Shown here: in pieces, positions 8,802-17,678 of the stretch
Numbering within the stretch: the first letter of the stretch is position 1
Layout: each line of letters begins with the position of its first letter
Assembly (NCBI GenBank): GCA_000242935.3
Contig: CP007053.1
Coordinates: 5,751,001 to 5,815,000 of the forward strand
Length of the DNA: 64,000 nucleotides
DNA from: Opitutaceae bacterium TAV5
GTDB taxonomy: Bacteria > Verrucomicrobiota > Verrucomicrobiia > Opitutales > Opitutaceae
Reading direction: 5' to 3'
Notes under the pieces: model-generated
What the model saw: the letters and a program-made list of their open reading frames with translations, nothing else
What the model was told of the DNA's origin: nothing
Databases searched by the model: none
Made by a program: the position numbers and the translations under genes

Positions 8802-10928
8802 TTAATCGGATACAGAGGCCAAAACGGCGATTCCCCATTCCCCGGCGTCCAGGCGTAACCGGCGAGGATGGCCAGGCTCGGATGTGCAGGGTACTCCGGT
8901 GATGAGTTCCGTGAGTTGCGCGGCGGGGTTCGTGGAAAAGTCCGGAGCGATTTCGAACCGGGCGGAGGCGATGCCGGGAGGGAAAAAAACGAAGGCGAGG
9001 CGGCTGGCTCCGGAGCCGGCGATCCGGATAAACCACTCGGCTTCCGGTTCGGTGAGCGGACGGACGGGAAGTGGCGCGGCGTCGGCGCAGCGGGCGACAA
9101 AGGCTTCGAAATCCGGATAGCGATGATCGGCATAGGCATCGCCGAGGTAGGTACCGATATGGAGGATACGCCCGCCCCGTTCTCCTGCGGGAGCAATGCC
9201 GACGAGAACGCCGTCCGCATGCGGAGCCAGAACCTTGCCGGGGAAATCCGCCCAGGGCGTCAACCACTGACGCGGCATCAACGAGAGCCCGTCGCAGGCG
9301 AGGTCGGCGTTGTCGGAAGGCAGGTCGCGACGGCCGATCTCGCCGCCGGGGAGGAGTCCCGGGCGGGCGAAGAACCGCTCTTCGGGTTCACGATAAATGC
9401 CTTCCGGCGTGAAGGCGGCGCATTCGGATTCGCAAACCAGGGTGCCGCCACGGAGGACGAAATCGGCAAGGGCGTCTTCGAGTTTCCGGTCGGCGACGAT
9501 GACGCGGGGAAGAAAGAGAACGCGGAGATCACGGAGGAGATGGAGGTGTTCTTCCTCGACGACAACGTAAGGAATGGAGCGGCACGTGAGGGCAAGGCAG
9601 TAACCTTCGATGGCCTTGCGAGGCGTGCCGGCGGTGCCTTCGAGCGACCAGTGGAGGTAGTAACTGGAAGGGCTGAAAAGGACACCGACGTCAGCGGGCG
9701 CGGGCTGGCAGGCGGCGAGGAGATCGCGGTGTTTACGGAAGATTCCGGCTGTGCGGCGCATGGCGGCGATGCGGGCGTCGGCCTGACCATCGCGGCCGGC
9801 GAGGCCGAAACCGGAGGATTCGCGTCCGAAGACTTCGTCGCGCCAGCACCAGAAAAGGAGCGTGTCGGCGCCACCGGCGAGGCCGCGCCAGATCCACCGT
9901 TGTTGTTCGGGAGCGGTGACGGTTTTGAAGAGGGTAAAGCCGAAAGAGCCGCGACCGCCCTGGACTTCACTGAGCCAGAGTTTTTTGGGGCCGTTTTTGC
10001 CTCCGGTCGCAGCGGAGCGGGCGTAGGCGACACGCGCGCTGAAGGTGGCGTCGTCCATGTCGCTGCGCAGGCGCGGGAAACTGGAGCAGCCGACTCCGTC
10101 GAGGTCGTCGGCGTAGTGCCAGTCGTTGCCGCGGTCGATGGCATAGGAACCTTCGCTCCAGCCGGCAGTGAGGGGCGAAGGGGAGCCGGCGTGGACGGTG
10201 ACGGGACGGGCGGGGTCGAGGCTTTTGATGAGGTCGTAACGCCGGCGTCCGTGGCGGTTGGCTTTCCAGGTGATGAAGCGCTGCCAGGCGATCATCTCGG
10301 TGAAGGTGCGGTCGGGGAGCTTGCCGGGCCGGACTTCATCCCAGGCGGAATAGCGGCGCTGCCAGGCGCGGTTGAGACCGTCGAGTCCGCCGTGGCGGGC
10401 GTCGAGCCAGGCATGGAATTCGCGAATACAGTGGGGACAAAAGCAGACGAGGCCGTCGGATTGTTCGTGCCAGCGGAGTTCGTTCCATGCATCCCAGCCG
10501 GCGAGGCGGGGCCGGGTGCGGTAGCGATTGACGGTGGTTTCGAGGAAGGCGGCCATACGCTCCCATACGGCGGGGTTTCCGGTGCAACCGCCGGGGGTGA
10601 GGCCGAAGTGGCATTCGTTGCGGAGAGAGGAAATGACGCGATGGCCGCGGTGGTCGATCATTTCGCTGCCGGGCACTTCGCGGTGTATCCAGTGCGGCTG
10701 GATTTCGGCGATGGTACTGAGGATGAGGTCGAGGTCGTTGCGGCCGGCGAGGTCGACGATGCGGTCGTAATCGTCGTAGTTGAAGGTGCCAGGGGTGCTT
10801 TCGACCCAGGCCCATGTGACCCAGAGCTGGAGGGTGTCGATCCCGGCGTCGCGGATGCGGCGGAGGTCGTCGGCCCAACGGGGAGCAGTCGGGAAAGGGG
10901 GGCGATAGTACTGGATGCCGAGGCGCAC
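8802..10928 (-). CDS. GH42-type beta-galactosidase
   Basis: A 708-residue protein without a signal peptide, so probably cytoplasmic. The N-terminal TIM barrel begins IQYYRPPFPTAPRWADDLRR. The acid/base is Glu150 in WDAWNELRW and the nucleophile Glu321 in LSEVQGG, spaced as in GH42. The Cys cluster CFCPHC near residue 160 matches the metal-binding loop of this family. A trimerisation/GATase-like domain follows from about residue 400. It would cleave beta-galactosides, or possibly other beta-glycosides, imported after extracellular digestion. The start is a GTG, placed 6 bases after the stop of the upstream secreted hydrolase gene, which implies co-transcription. The GntR-type regulator follows downstream. 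Confidence 0.88.
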   Translation of the reverse strand: MRLGIQYYRPPFPTAPRWADDLRRIRDAGIDTLQLWVTWAWVESTPGTFNYDDYDRIVDLAGRNDLDLILSTIAEIQPHWIHREVPGSEMIDHRGHRVISSLRNECHFGLTPGGCTGNPAVWERMAAFLETTVNRYRTRPRLAGWDAWNELRWHEQSDGLVCFCPHCIREFHAWLDARHGGLDGLNRAWQRRYSAWDEVRPGKLPDRTFTEMIAWQRFITWKANRHGRRRYDLIKSLDPARPVTVHAGSPSPLTAGWSEGSYAIDRGNDWHYADDLDGVGCSSFPRLRSDMDDATFSARVAYARSAATGGKNGPKKLWLSEVQGGRGSFGFTLFKTVTAPEQQRWIWRGLAGGADTLLFWCWRDEVFGRESSGFGLAGRDGQADARIAAMRRTAGIFRKHRDLLAACQPAPADVGVLFSPSSYYLHWSLEGTAGTPRKAIEGYCLALTCRSIPYVVVEEEHLHLLRDLRVLFLPRVIVADRKLEDALADFVLRGGTLVCESECAAFTPEGIYREPEERFFARPGLLPGGEIGRRDLPSDNADLACDGLSLMPRQWLTPWADFPGKVLAPHADGVLVGIAPAGERGGRILHIGTYLGDAYADHRYPDFEAFVARCADAAPLPVRPLTEPEAEWFIRIAGSGASRLAFVFFPPGIASARFEIAPDFSTNPAAQLTELITGVPCTSEPGHPRRLRLDAGEWGIAVLASVSD

Positions 10929-10934
10929 GGTTGG

Positions 10935-13838
10935 TCAGTTTTCCGGTGTTTGCGGGAATTCGATTTCGTAGAAGGGAGTCGGCCCGGCGGACGTGGGGTT
11001 GGCTGTGTCGATGGCGAGCGTGAGGCGGGCTCCGGCGGGGAAGGTTCCGATGTCGACGGGAATCTCCGCGGCGCGGGTGCCGTTGAGGTTGAGGGCCCAG
11101 GCCCGGGGCCTGACGGCAGTGGCGCGGTCGAGGGTGATCCCGAGTTGGCCGGTGCGCACGAGGACGGGGAGGGTGCCGAGGTCGACAAGGGTGTCTTCGG
11201 TGGCGTTGGCGAACTTCATGTCGGAGTTGCGGGCGTCGGTCGAGAAAACGAGAAGGAGGCGGCGGGCGGTGCGGAGGTTTCTTGTCGTGTCAGGGTCGAT
11301 CGAGAGAAGGGTCACGGAAGCAGGCGTCGTGCAGCGGTCGATGGTGAGCGCGTCGAGCTTTTGCGGGTGACCGGTTTTGAGGACGGAGCCTTCGAGGCGG
11401 GGGGAGCGGACATGGAGCTCGCCGCGGGCGGAGGGGGAGGTGTCGAGCGTGACCTGGCGAGTATCGCTTTGCAGGATACCGCTGGCGGGATCGGTGACGT
11501 TGTCAGGCGTGAGGATTTTCCGGTTGCGGAGCTGTCGGGCGATGGCGGCGAGGCGGGCGGTGCTGGTGGAATCGGCGACGGTGGAAAACATCTGGCTGCC
11601 GCTGATGGAGGAGGTCTTGTCGGGGGATACGGAGAGGTCTTTGGGGTAGTCGTGGCGTTTTTGGCCGTAAGTGATGCCGACCCGGCAGAGAGCCCAGAGG
11701 CGGGAGAGTTCGTCATCGATCGCGCCGAGAGCGCGGCCTCCGTTGTAAATGAAATCGTCGGTGAGCGGGATTTCGATGGTGTGGGGAGAGGGGGCGATAT
11801 CGCCGCGACGGAAGGCGTAGGCAGCGACGGTTTCGGAGGCGCGGATGACGGGATCGTCGCCGGCATGGAACCAAAGAAGGGGGGAGCCGGTTTGCACGAC
11901 AGGCTCGGCGTGGCAGGTGAGCGCGCTCCAGCCCTGGAGGGCGGCGCCGGCACCGTAGAGGAGACCCTGCTCGTGTCGCCAGGGATTCCAGAAAACGAGC
12001 CCGTATTCGGTGTTGGCAAAAGGGCGGTCGAGGAGGCGGGCCAGGGCCTGGCCCTTGAAACTGTTGCCACCGGCGGCGAGGGCGCTGCGTTGATCCGCTT
12101 TGGTGCGCGTGCCGAATTGAGGATGCGCATGGTAGGCATTCATTGTGATGACCGGGAAAAGGGAGCGGGCGGGCACGGTGCCGATGCGGGTGCGCATGTT
12201 CCAGTTGGATACAAGGCCGGTGAAACCGAGTTCGCGAAGCGTGTTCAGGTAGAACAGGGAAACTTCGGATTCCATCTCGCCGCAGGCGCGGGCCATGTCG
12301 CGGCCGGCGGGGGTGTCGGTAAGGGCGATTTCGTTGATGGAGGGAACGAGTGTGAAGGCGTCCCGGGAAGCGGAATCGTCGGCGGGTGGGGGCGGGAGCG
12401 GGGTGTCGCCACATTGGCCGTCCCAGGCGGCGTGGAGGGCGGTATAGGTTGTGTATTTGTTTTTCAGGTACTTGTGCCAGGCCGGGTCGAGCTCACGGCC
12501 GTATTTGCGATGGGGGATGAGTATTTCCTGCTCGTTGAGGCAGGAGGCGAGGGCGAGCGCGGGATCGTCCTTGAGCGAGAGCCCGGTGTAAGGGTTGATA
12601 TCGTTGAGGAGGCGGGTGACGGCGGCGCGCCAGTTGGCGCGGAAGTTGGCGTTTACGTAGAGCTGAACCTTGGTGTTGAAGGGATTCCGGGTGACGGCAC
12701 CGGTTTGCTGGAGGACGGCCCCGTTGGTGTAGCCGACGAAGGATGTCATGAAGTCCAGATTCCAGTAGATGCCGCGCTTTTTGAGTTCGGCGAAAAAGCG
12801 GTGGGTCCGGTCGAGCGCTTTGGGATCCCAGCGGATTTCGTCGGGGTTTTCGGGGAGGACGTAGCGGGAGGGCGGTTTTTTGAGGGCGGCGGCCTTGTTG
12901 TTGGCGTTGATGAAATTGTCCAGGAAGTGAAAGCGAACCATGTTGTAGCCTTGGCGGGCGATGGCGTCGGCAAAAGCGGCGATCTGTTCATCGGTGAGGT
13001 TGGGGAACTCGTAGCGCGGGGGCATCCACTGGACGGAGAGGAAACGGACGGGGATGTCGGGTTGGCTGGCAAAGGCGAGTTCGCCGCGCCGGTTGACGAT
13101 GACACGTCCGTAAGCGCCGGCGGGAGCGGTGCCGGCGAAGGGGGTGTAGTCGAGTGCGGTGCCGGCGCGCACGTAGAGGTCGGAAGTATCGAGCGGGAGC
13201 CAGGCAGCCGATCGGGAAGCGGCGACCGGGGCGGCAGGCGCGGCTGCCGGTGTGGAGAGTGGAGGCGAGGGAATGAAGGTGGCAGTGAGAGGGCCGACCA
13301 GGATGTGCTGGCCGGCATCGCATTTCTCGAGAATGAGGCGGGGAGCGGAGAGCCAGGAACCGGCGGTGGAGAGCGAGGAGGTGAGGGGTTCGTCGAAGGT
13401 GATTTGTTGCCAGTCGCCATCGAGAGTCCAGGAGCGGGTGGCGGAGAGGGGGCGGGCGCGGCTGTTGGTGATGCGAAGGGAAATTTTGATGCCGGATTCC
13501 CCTTTGATCCAGAAGCGGACCGTAACCTGGCGGGTGTCGGGAGAAAGACGACTGGCGTCGACGGGGTAAACGAGGTGCGAAGGCCACTGGAGTTCATCGA
13601 TACCGTATCCGGTGACGACATGGAGCGAGGGAGAGCCGTCGGGCGTGTGGTCGGCGATGTTGGCGGGATCGGGTGACGTGACGATGAGTCCGTTCCAGGC
13701 TTCGGGGGTACGGGCAAGGGTCTGGTAATCCCAGTCCTGAACGACTGGCGAAGAGGCGGGGACGGCAGGTTGAGATCGACCGCGCACGGGCGGCTGAATG
13801 CAGGCGAGAAGCGTGAAAAACAGGATACACGAGCGCAT
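10935..13838 (-). CDS. Large secreted clan GH-A hydrolase (cellulase/mannanase-like)
   Basis: A 967-residue protein with a signal peptide (about residues 1-20). Residues about 35-190 form a beta-sandwich module of carbohydrate-binding type (VTVRFWIKGESGIKISLRI). A TIM barrel follows with PVRFLSVQWMPPR and NMVRFHFLDNFI near its start. CLNEQE (acid/base Glu near residue 435) and FANTEYG (nucleophile Glu near residue 610) give the two-Glu arrangement of clan GH-A. The C-terminal part is a further beta domain. Family assignment within the clan is not possible by eye. It is 6 bases upstream of the GH42 gene, which suggests that an oligosaccharide it releases is then taken in and cut by GH42. Confidence 0.82.
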   Translation of the reverse strand: MRSCILFFTLLACIQPPVRGRSQPAVPASSPVVQDWDYQTLARTPEAWNGLIVTSPDPANIADHTPDGSPSLHVVTGYGIDELQWPSHLVYPVDASRLSPDTRQVTVRFWIKGESGIKISLRITNSRARPLSATRSWTLDGDWQQITFDEPLTSSLSTAGSWLSAPRLILEKCDAGQHILVGPLTATFIPSPPLSTPAAAPAAPVAASRSAAWLPLDTSDLYVRAGTALDYTPFAGTAPAGAYGRVIVNRRGELAFASQPDIPVRFLSVQWMPPRYEFPNLTDEQIAAFADAIARQGYNMVRFHFLDNFINANNKAAALKKPPSRYVLPENPDEIRWDPKALDRTHRFFAELKKRGIYWNLDFMTSFVGYTNGAVLQQTGAVTRNPFNTKVQLYVNANFRANWRAAVTRLLNDINPYTGLSLKDDPALALASCLNEQEILIPHRKYGRELDPAWHKYLKNKYTTYTALHAAWDGQCGDTPLPPPPADDSASRDAFTLVPSINEIALTDTPAGRDMARACGEMESEVSLFYLNTLRELGFTGLVSNWNMRTRIGTVPARSLFPVITMNAYHAHPQFGTRTKADQRSALAAGGNSFKGQALARLLDRPFANTEYGLVFWNPWRHEQGLLYGAGAALQGWSALTCHAEPVVQTGSPLLWFHAGDDPVIRASETVAAYAFRRGDIAPSPHTIEIPLTDDFIYNGGRALGAIDDELSRLWALCRVGITYGQKRHDYPKDLSVSPDKTSSISGSQMFSTVADSTSTARLAAIARQLRNRKILTPDNVTDPASGILQSDTRQVTLDTSPSARGELHVRSPRLEGSVLKTGHPQKLDALTIDRCTTPASVTLLSIDPDTTRNLRTARRLLLVFSTDARNSDMKFANATEDTLVDLGTLPVLVRTGQLGITLDRATAVRPRAWALNLNGTRAAEIPVDIGTFPAGARLTLAIDTANPTSAGPTPFYEIEFPQTPEN

Positions 13839-13889
13839 GATGGTCGTCGGTAAGGGCAGGGCGAAGAGATGGCGAAGCAGGACGGTGTG

Positions 13890-14609
13890 TTAGCGGGTGA
13901 CGGTGCCGTTGACGACGAGCTGGTCGAGGCGGAGGATCTGGGCTGCGGAGGAGCGGGCTCCGCCGGTCATGTTGGCGAGAAAATACACGCGAAGGGTGAC
14001 GGGTTTGTCGATTGCCTGAAAGGCGGGGGCGGAGAGGTCGATGTCGAGTGTGCCGGTGAGCGAGTCGCCTTTGGGAATCTCGAGGCGCAGGGGTGTGCCG
14101 ACGGTGGTCTGGTAGTTGTCGAGGCTGGTGCGCACCAGGAAAGTGGCTGCGAATGGGCCGATGCTCTTGTCCGCTCCGAGACCGGCGACAAACGCGGTGA
14201 GGTTGGCGAGATTGAGTTTGTTGCCTGCGTCGGGAGTGAGGGTAAGGGATGCGAAAGTGTTGTTTTTGACGGCGTCGTCCTCGGTGCCGTGGAGGATGCG
14301 GGTGACCGGTTTGGTCACCGTGGCGACACGGACGGCGAGGTTGCCGCTGCCCTTGCCTTTCGGAAACGGGTGCCCGCCTGCGGCGCTCCAGAAATAGCTG
14401 CCGTTGCCTTGCGGAGTTCCACCGAAGTCTCCCCACGTGACCGGACTGGCGGTGAGTCCTGCGCCCGTCCAGGTGGGAGCGAGAGTGTCCTTGTCGTTAA
14501 AATTGTAGCCGGCGAGAGGTGCGGCTGCATACGACAGGGAGGCGGCCAGGGGCAGCAGGATGCAGAGGGCGAGAGCAGCGAGCGGAGAACGGTGGAGACG
14601 GCGGATCAT
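13890..14609 (-). CDS. Secreted protein, paralogue of the adjacent PEP-CTERM protein but without the sorting tail
   Basis: A 239-residue protein with a signal peptide (about residues 1-28). It starts its mature part with LAGYNFNDKDTLAPTWTG and shares an ordered set of segments with the next upstream gene: GYNFN/DYNFN, VTWGDFGG/VTWGPFDG, NLAVRV, LTLTPDAG/FTVTPDAA and a final LDQLVVNGTV/LDDIVLTGTV. It therefore looks like the same beta-sandwich fold, but it stops where the paralogue continues into its PEP-CTERM tail. The function is unknown; surface or glycan binding is a guess. ATG 14609 was chosen because it gives the signal peptide; the frame is open further upstream. Confidence 0.75.
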   Translation of the reverse strand: MIRRLHRSPLAALALCILLPLAASLSYAAAPLAGYNFNDKDTLAPTWTGAGLTASPVTWGDFGGTPQGNGSYFWSAAGGHPFPKGKGSGNLAVRVATVTKPVTRILHGTEDDAVKNNTFASLTLTPDAGNKLNLANLTAFVAGLGADKSIGPFAATFLVRTSLDNYQTTVGTPLRLEIPKGDSLTGTLDIDLSAPAFQAIDKPVTLRVYFLANMTGGARSSAAQILRLDQLVVNGTVTR

Positions 14610-14674
14610 GGATGAAAAAAAGATCGGGTGGAGGGACGGGTGTGGCGTGGCACGATGGGTCTGGCGCGCAAACG

Positions 14675-14736
14675 GGGCGAGATGTCTTGCACCTCGCCCG
14701 GAATATCGCGGAGTACGGGAGACCGCGGTTTCGCGG
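14675..14736 (-). terminator. Two short hairpins after the PEP-CTERM gene
   Basis: Just beyond the stop of the minus-strand PEP-CTERM gene, CCGCG and CGCGG (14723-14736, four-base loop) and then GGGCGAG and CTCGCCC (14675-14699, 11-base loop) can each fold. No U-tract follows, so a factor-independent terminator is uncertain; an mRNA 3-prime stabiliser is an alternative. Confidence 0.3.
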
Positions 14737-14742
14737 CGGAGG

Positions 14743-15558
14743 TCAGTTGCGGCTCCGGTGCTGGTGGATACGGAGGGCAACGGTGCCGAGCAGAAGGAGG
14801 GAGGCGCCGAAAACCGCGGTGGTTGCGGGTTCGGGGATGGCGGAAACCGTGCCGGTGAGAACGATATCGTCGAGGCGAGCGTACTGGAATTTCGAGGCAG
14901 TCACACCTGCCGTGCTGGCGGCAAGGTAGATGCGAAAGGTAACGGAATTTTCGATACCGGTGAAGTTCCAGGCGGACAGCGACGCGTCGGAGAACGAGAC
15001 GGAGAGTTGCCCGCTGTTGGTGGTGTTCTTGTCCACACTGATCCAGCCGGACTGGCCGATCACGGTGGCGTAATTGTCACCGGTGAGGCTGGTGGTGAGG
15101 AACGCATTGACGGAAAATCCGTCGACGGTGGAGCCGCCACTGGTACCGCCAACCCAGGCGGAGAAACTTTCGAGATTGATGCTTTGCGCGGCGTCGGGCG
15201 TGACGGTGAATTCCACATACGAACCGAAATTGAAAACATTGGCGGGGCTGCTGGTATCGGTCCAGAGCAGGCGTTTGGCCGCCGTATCATTGCTGAGGAC
15301 GCGGACGGCGAGATTGGCGGAATTGCCGGCGCCCTGCCCCGTGCTGCGCCAGTAGGTGTTGTTGCTTTGGGCGACTCCGTCAAAAGGTCCCCAGGTGACA
15401 TCGCCTGCGGTGAGGCCGGAGAGGATATTCGAGGGGGCCTGATCAGCGTTGAAATTGTAGTCGACAAGTGTGGCCGTCGTGGCGGGGGCGGCCGCGAGAC
15501 TGGCCGAGGCGAGGAGCGTGGCGACAAGCGCCAGGGAGCGGGATGTGCAGGTGTTCAT
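14743..15558 (-). CDS. PEP-CTERM secreted protein
   Basis: A 271-residue protein: signal peptide (about residues 1-25, ending SLAAAPA), a Ser/Thr/Asn-rich beta-sandwich-like body, and a C-terminal PEP-CTERM signal (AIPEPATTAVFGASLLLLG, then RIHQHRSRN). It is a paralogue of the next gene downstream. ATG 15558 gives a proper signal peptide; the frame reads on upstream to 15603. It follows the pseudopilin gene by 81 bases on the same strand. PEP-CTERM proteins are usually surface-linked or part of an extracellular matrix in Verrucomicrobiota; that role is inferred from the tail only. Confidence 0.82.
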   Translation of the reverse strand: MNTCTSRSLALVATLLASASLAAAPATTATLVDYNFNADQAPSNILSGLTAGDVTWGPFDGVAQSNNTYWRSTGQGAGNSANLAVRVLSNDTAAKRLLWTDTSSPANVFNFGSYVEFTVTPDAAQSINLESFSAWVGGTSGGSTVDGFSVNAFLTTSLTGDNYATVIGQSGWISVDKNTTNSGQLSVSFSDASLSAWNFTGIENSVTFRIYLAASTAGVTASKFQYARLDDIVLTGTVSAIPEPATTAVFGASLLLLGTVALRIHQHRSRN

Positions 15559-15639
15559 GATATGTGATGACGTGTTGTGGTGGTTGCGTCCCGATTCGGA
15601 CATCGGGCGGCATGCAAAACAGGCAGGGCGGCTTGCGGC

Positions 15640-16371
15640 TTACTCGCCTTTGGGGCGAGGCCAGTAGAAGCCGCTGGCAAATTCGGTCATGTCCTCGAAT
15701 TTTATCCATTTCACCGAGCCATCGGCCCATGCAGCGTTCATGCCCCGGAGATGATTGCTGTTGATACGGGGTTCGCTGTGACCGAGTGCTTCGCCATTGC
15801 GGACAAGCGAAAGGCAACCCCAGATGGCGTATTCGAGCGGCGGGTTGTTCAGGTCGTGAAACAGCGTGACGTGTTTCGCGTCGAGAACGTATTGGGCGCG
15901 ATTGAAGTACTGATAACTGAAGTTGAACGTGGTCGGGACAGGCTGGGCGCGGCGCCTGACCGGGTCGTAAAGCCCGCCGGCATCCTGCGTGATCGCACCG
16001 GGGCAATACATGACGCCGTAAGGATCACCGAGCCAAGGTCGCAAGGTCTCGTCGAAACAGGCGGATTTGTACTGATGCGGATATTCCTGGAAAGAGGGCC
16101 GGTTGGCGGAATCCTTGTTGGGATAAGGAGGGCGGCCCCGGTTGTCGTTACCGTAGGCGAGGGTTGCGAGCGTGATCTGGCGGAGATTGGAAACGCATTG
16201 GGCCCGACGGGCCGTCTCGCGGACTTTTCCGACGGTGGGAATGATGATCGCGGCGAGAATGCCAATGATCGCGATGACAGTCAGCAGTTCGATCAGGGTA
16301 AACGCGGCCGGAGCGCGCCGGATGGTATCGGACCGGAGAGAAAGGCGTGGCGGGGAAATGAGTGTCTTCAT
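15640..16371 (-). CDS. Type II secretion-like pseudopilin
   Basis: A 243-residue protein with the prepilin segment [20 protein letters not shown] near residues 22-41; the residue before the cleavage point is Ala rather than the usual Gly. A complete H-X9-DG signature is present near the C-terminus ([14 protein letters not shown]). It is the first gene of the minus-strand locus and is divergent from a LacI regulator gene starting at 16527, so the 155 bases between them probably hold the promoters of both. Its likely role is as a minor pilin-like component for protein export or surface attachment. Confidence 0.85.
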   Translation of the reverse strand: MKTLISPPRLSLRSDTIRRAPAAFTLIELLTVIAIIGILAAIIIPTVGKVRETARRAQCVSNLRQITLATLAYGNDNRGRPPYPNKDSANRPSFQEYPHQYKSACFDETLRPWLGDPYGVMYCPGAITQDAGGLYDPVRRRAQPVPTTFNFSYQYFNRAQYVLDAKHVTLFHDLNNPPLEYAIWGCLSLVRNGEALGHSEPRINSNHLRGMNAAWADGSVKWIKFEDMTEFASGFYWPRPKGE

Positions 16372-16526
16372 GGCATGGGGAATGGCCGTTACTCAACTTC
16401 GGTCGTGACATCCGGGCAACGGGGGTGTTTCTGAATCGTTAAGAATCATCCGCCCGGAATGCCCGGATCGCCCGATTTCCGGCAACCCGTGCATTCCTCC
16501 GTTTCCTTTCAGCCCGAACCCGACCC

Positions 16527-17603
16527 GTGCCTGCCCTTCCTCATCGACGTATCACCCTCGGACACATCGCCCGTGAGGCCGGAGTTTCGCGCGCGGCGGT
16601 TTCCTACGCATTGCGGGGAGATCCGAATATCGCGGCGGAGACGCGCCGGCGTATCCAGGAAATTGCGACCCGGCTCGGTTATCGGCCCGATCCGATGTTG
16701 TCCAAACTGATGACCCATCTGCACGGGGGAAGCCAGCGCGGGGGAATGTCGGAGAGCGAGGCGCCGCGTTACGAGGGGAAGATCGCCTTCATCAATCCGA
16801 GGCCGGAGGAAAAGGCGTTTTCGCAGCGGGCGCACGGATTGAAGGATTTTTACAGGAACGCGAGCGAGCGGGCGCGGGCGCTGGGTTACGAGTTGGAGGA
16901 GTTCTGGTTGCACGAGCCGGGCATCACGCCCGCGCGCCTGGCGGGGATACTGATGGCGCGAGGCATTCGCGGGATTGTCCTGGGATCGAGCGGGCATCCG
17001 GATTCGGAGGTCGATTTTCCGTGGAAAAACTTTGCCGCGGTGACCGTAGGTTACTCCGTGACCAGGCCGGTATTGCACCGGGTGGCGACCCACCACTACC
17101 ACAATACGCTGCTTGCCCTGCGCAAGGTGACGGAGGCCGGTTATCGTCGGGTAGGCCTCCTGCTGGACCGTCCGATGGAGCCGACGATGGAAAATCTGCA
17201 TCTGGCGGCGTTTCTGGCGTGGCAGTACGGACAGCCGGAAGAGTCGCGGGTGCCTCCGGCATTCAGCGGAAGCGGAACGAAGCTGCAGGTGTGGTTTCGG
17301 GAACGCAGCCCGGAGGTGTTGCTGCACACCACCCCGGGGACCCGGGCGAGTCTGGCTTCGTGGGGTTTGCCACCGGATTTGCCTTTGGTGTCGCTGTTGC
17401 GCTGGGAGACCGGCGATCCCGACATGGCGGGAGTGCGTCCCGGTTACGAACGGTTGGGGGCGGTGGCGGTGAATTTGCTGGTGAGCCAGCTTCATCACGA
17501 TGAATACGGCCTTCCCGAGGAGCCCCGGATCGTGCTCGTGGACGGGCAATGGGTAAACGGGGCTTCGCTGCCGCCAAAGCAGAAAAGGCAGCGACGGCAA
17601 TAA
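16527..17603 (+). CDS. LacI-family transcriptional regulator
   Basis: A 358-residue regulator. The HTH is at the very N-terminus: ITLGHIAREAGVSRAAVSYA, then LRGDPNIAAETRRRIQEIA with the hinge-preceding LGYRPDPMLSKLM. The ligand-binding domain is the divergent form common in Opitutaceae, with ARGIRGIVLGSSG and GYRRVGLLLDRPME. The start is a GTG, chosen because the DNA-binding domain begins right after it. It is divergent from the pseudopilin gene at 16371 and is followed, 75 bases later, by a rhamnosidase gene. It could control either side or both. Confidence 0.88.
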   Translation: MPALPHRRITLGHIAREAGVSRAAVSYALRGDPNIAAETRRRIQEIATRLGYRPDPMLSKLMTHLHGGSQRGGMSESEAPRYEGKIAFINPRPEEKAFSQRAHGLKDFYRNASERARALGYELEEFWLHEPGITPARLAGILMARGIRGIVLGSSGHPDSEVDFPWKNFAAVTVGYSVTRPVLHRVATHHYHNTLLALRKVTEAGYRRVGLLLDRPMEPTMENLHLAAFLAWQYGQPEESRVPPAFSGSGTKLQVWFRERSPEVLLHTTPGTRASLASWGLPPDLPLVSLLRWETGDPDMAGVRPGYERLGAVAVNLLVSQLHHDEYGLPEEPRIVLVDGQWVNGASLPPKQKRQRRQ

Positions 17604-17678
17604 ACAGAGCGGGGAGACCATGATCGACATTTAGTCCGTGATAACCGGCGAAATCCGTGATCAGGATATTCGTTTCCC

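Noticed and set aside
8868-13676. A 1602-codon open frame on the plus strand, opposite the GH42 and GH-A hydrolase genes
   Set aside because: Its product is a Gly/Ala/Glu/Val-rich string without motif or signal peptide, and the minus-strand genes have catalytic motifs; third-position GC bias explains the long open frame.
16431-16447. Direct repeat GAATC-GTTAA-GAATC between the divergent pseudopilin and LacI genes as an operator
   Set aside because: Five-base words in direct orientation are too short to distinguish from chance, and no palindrome of LacI type is seen there.
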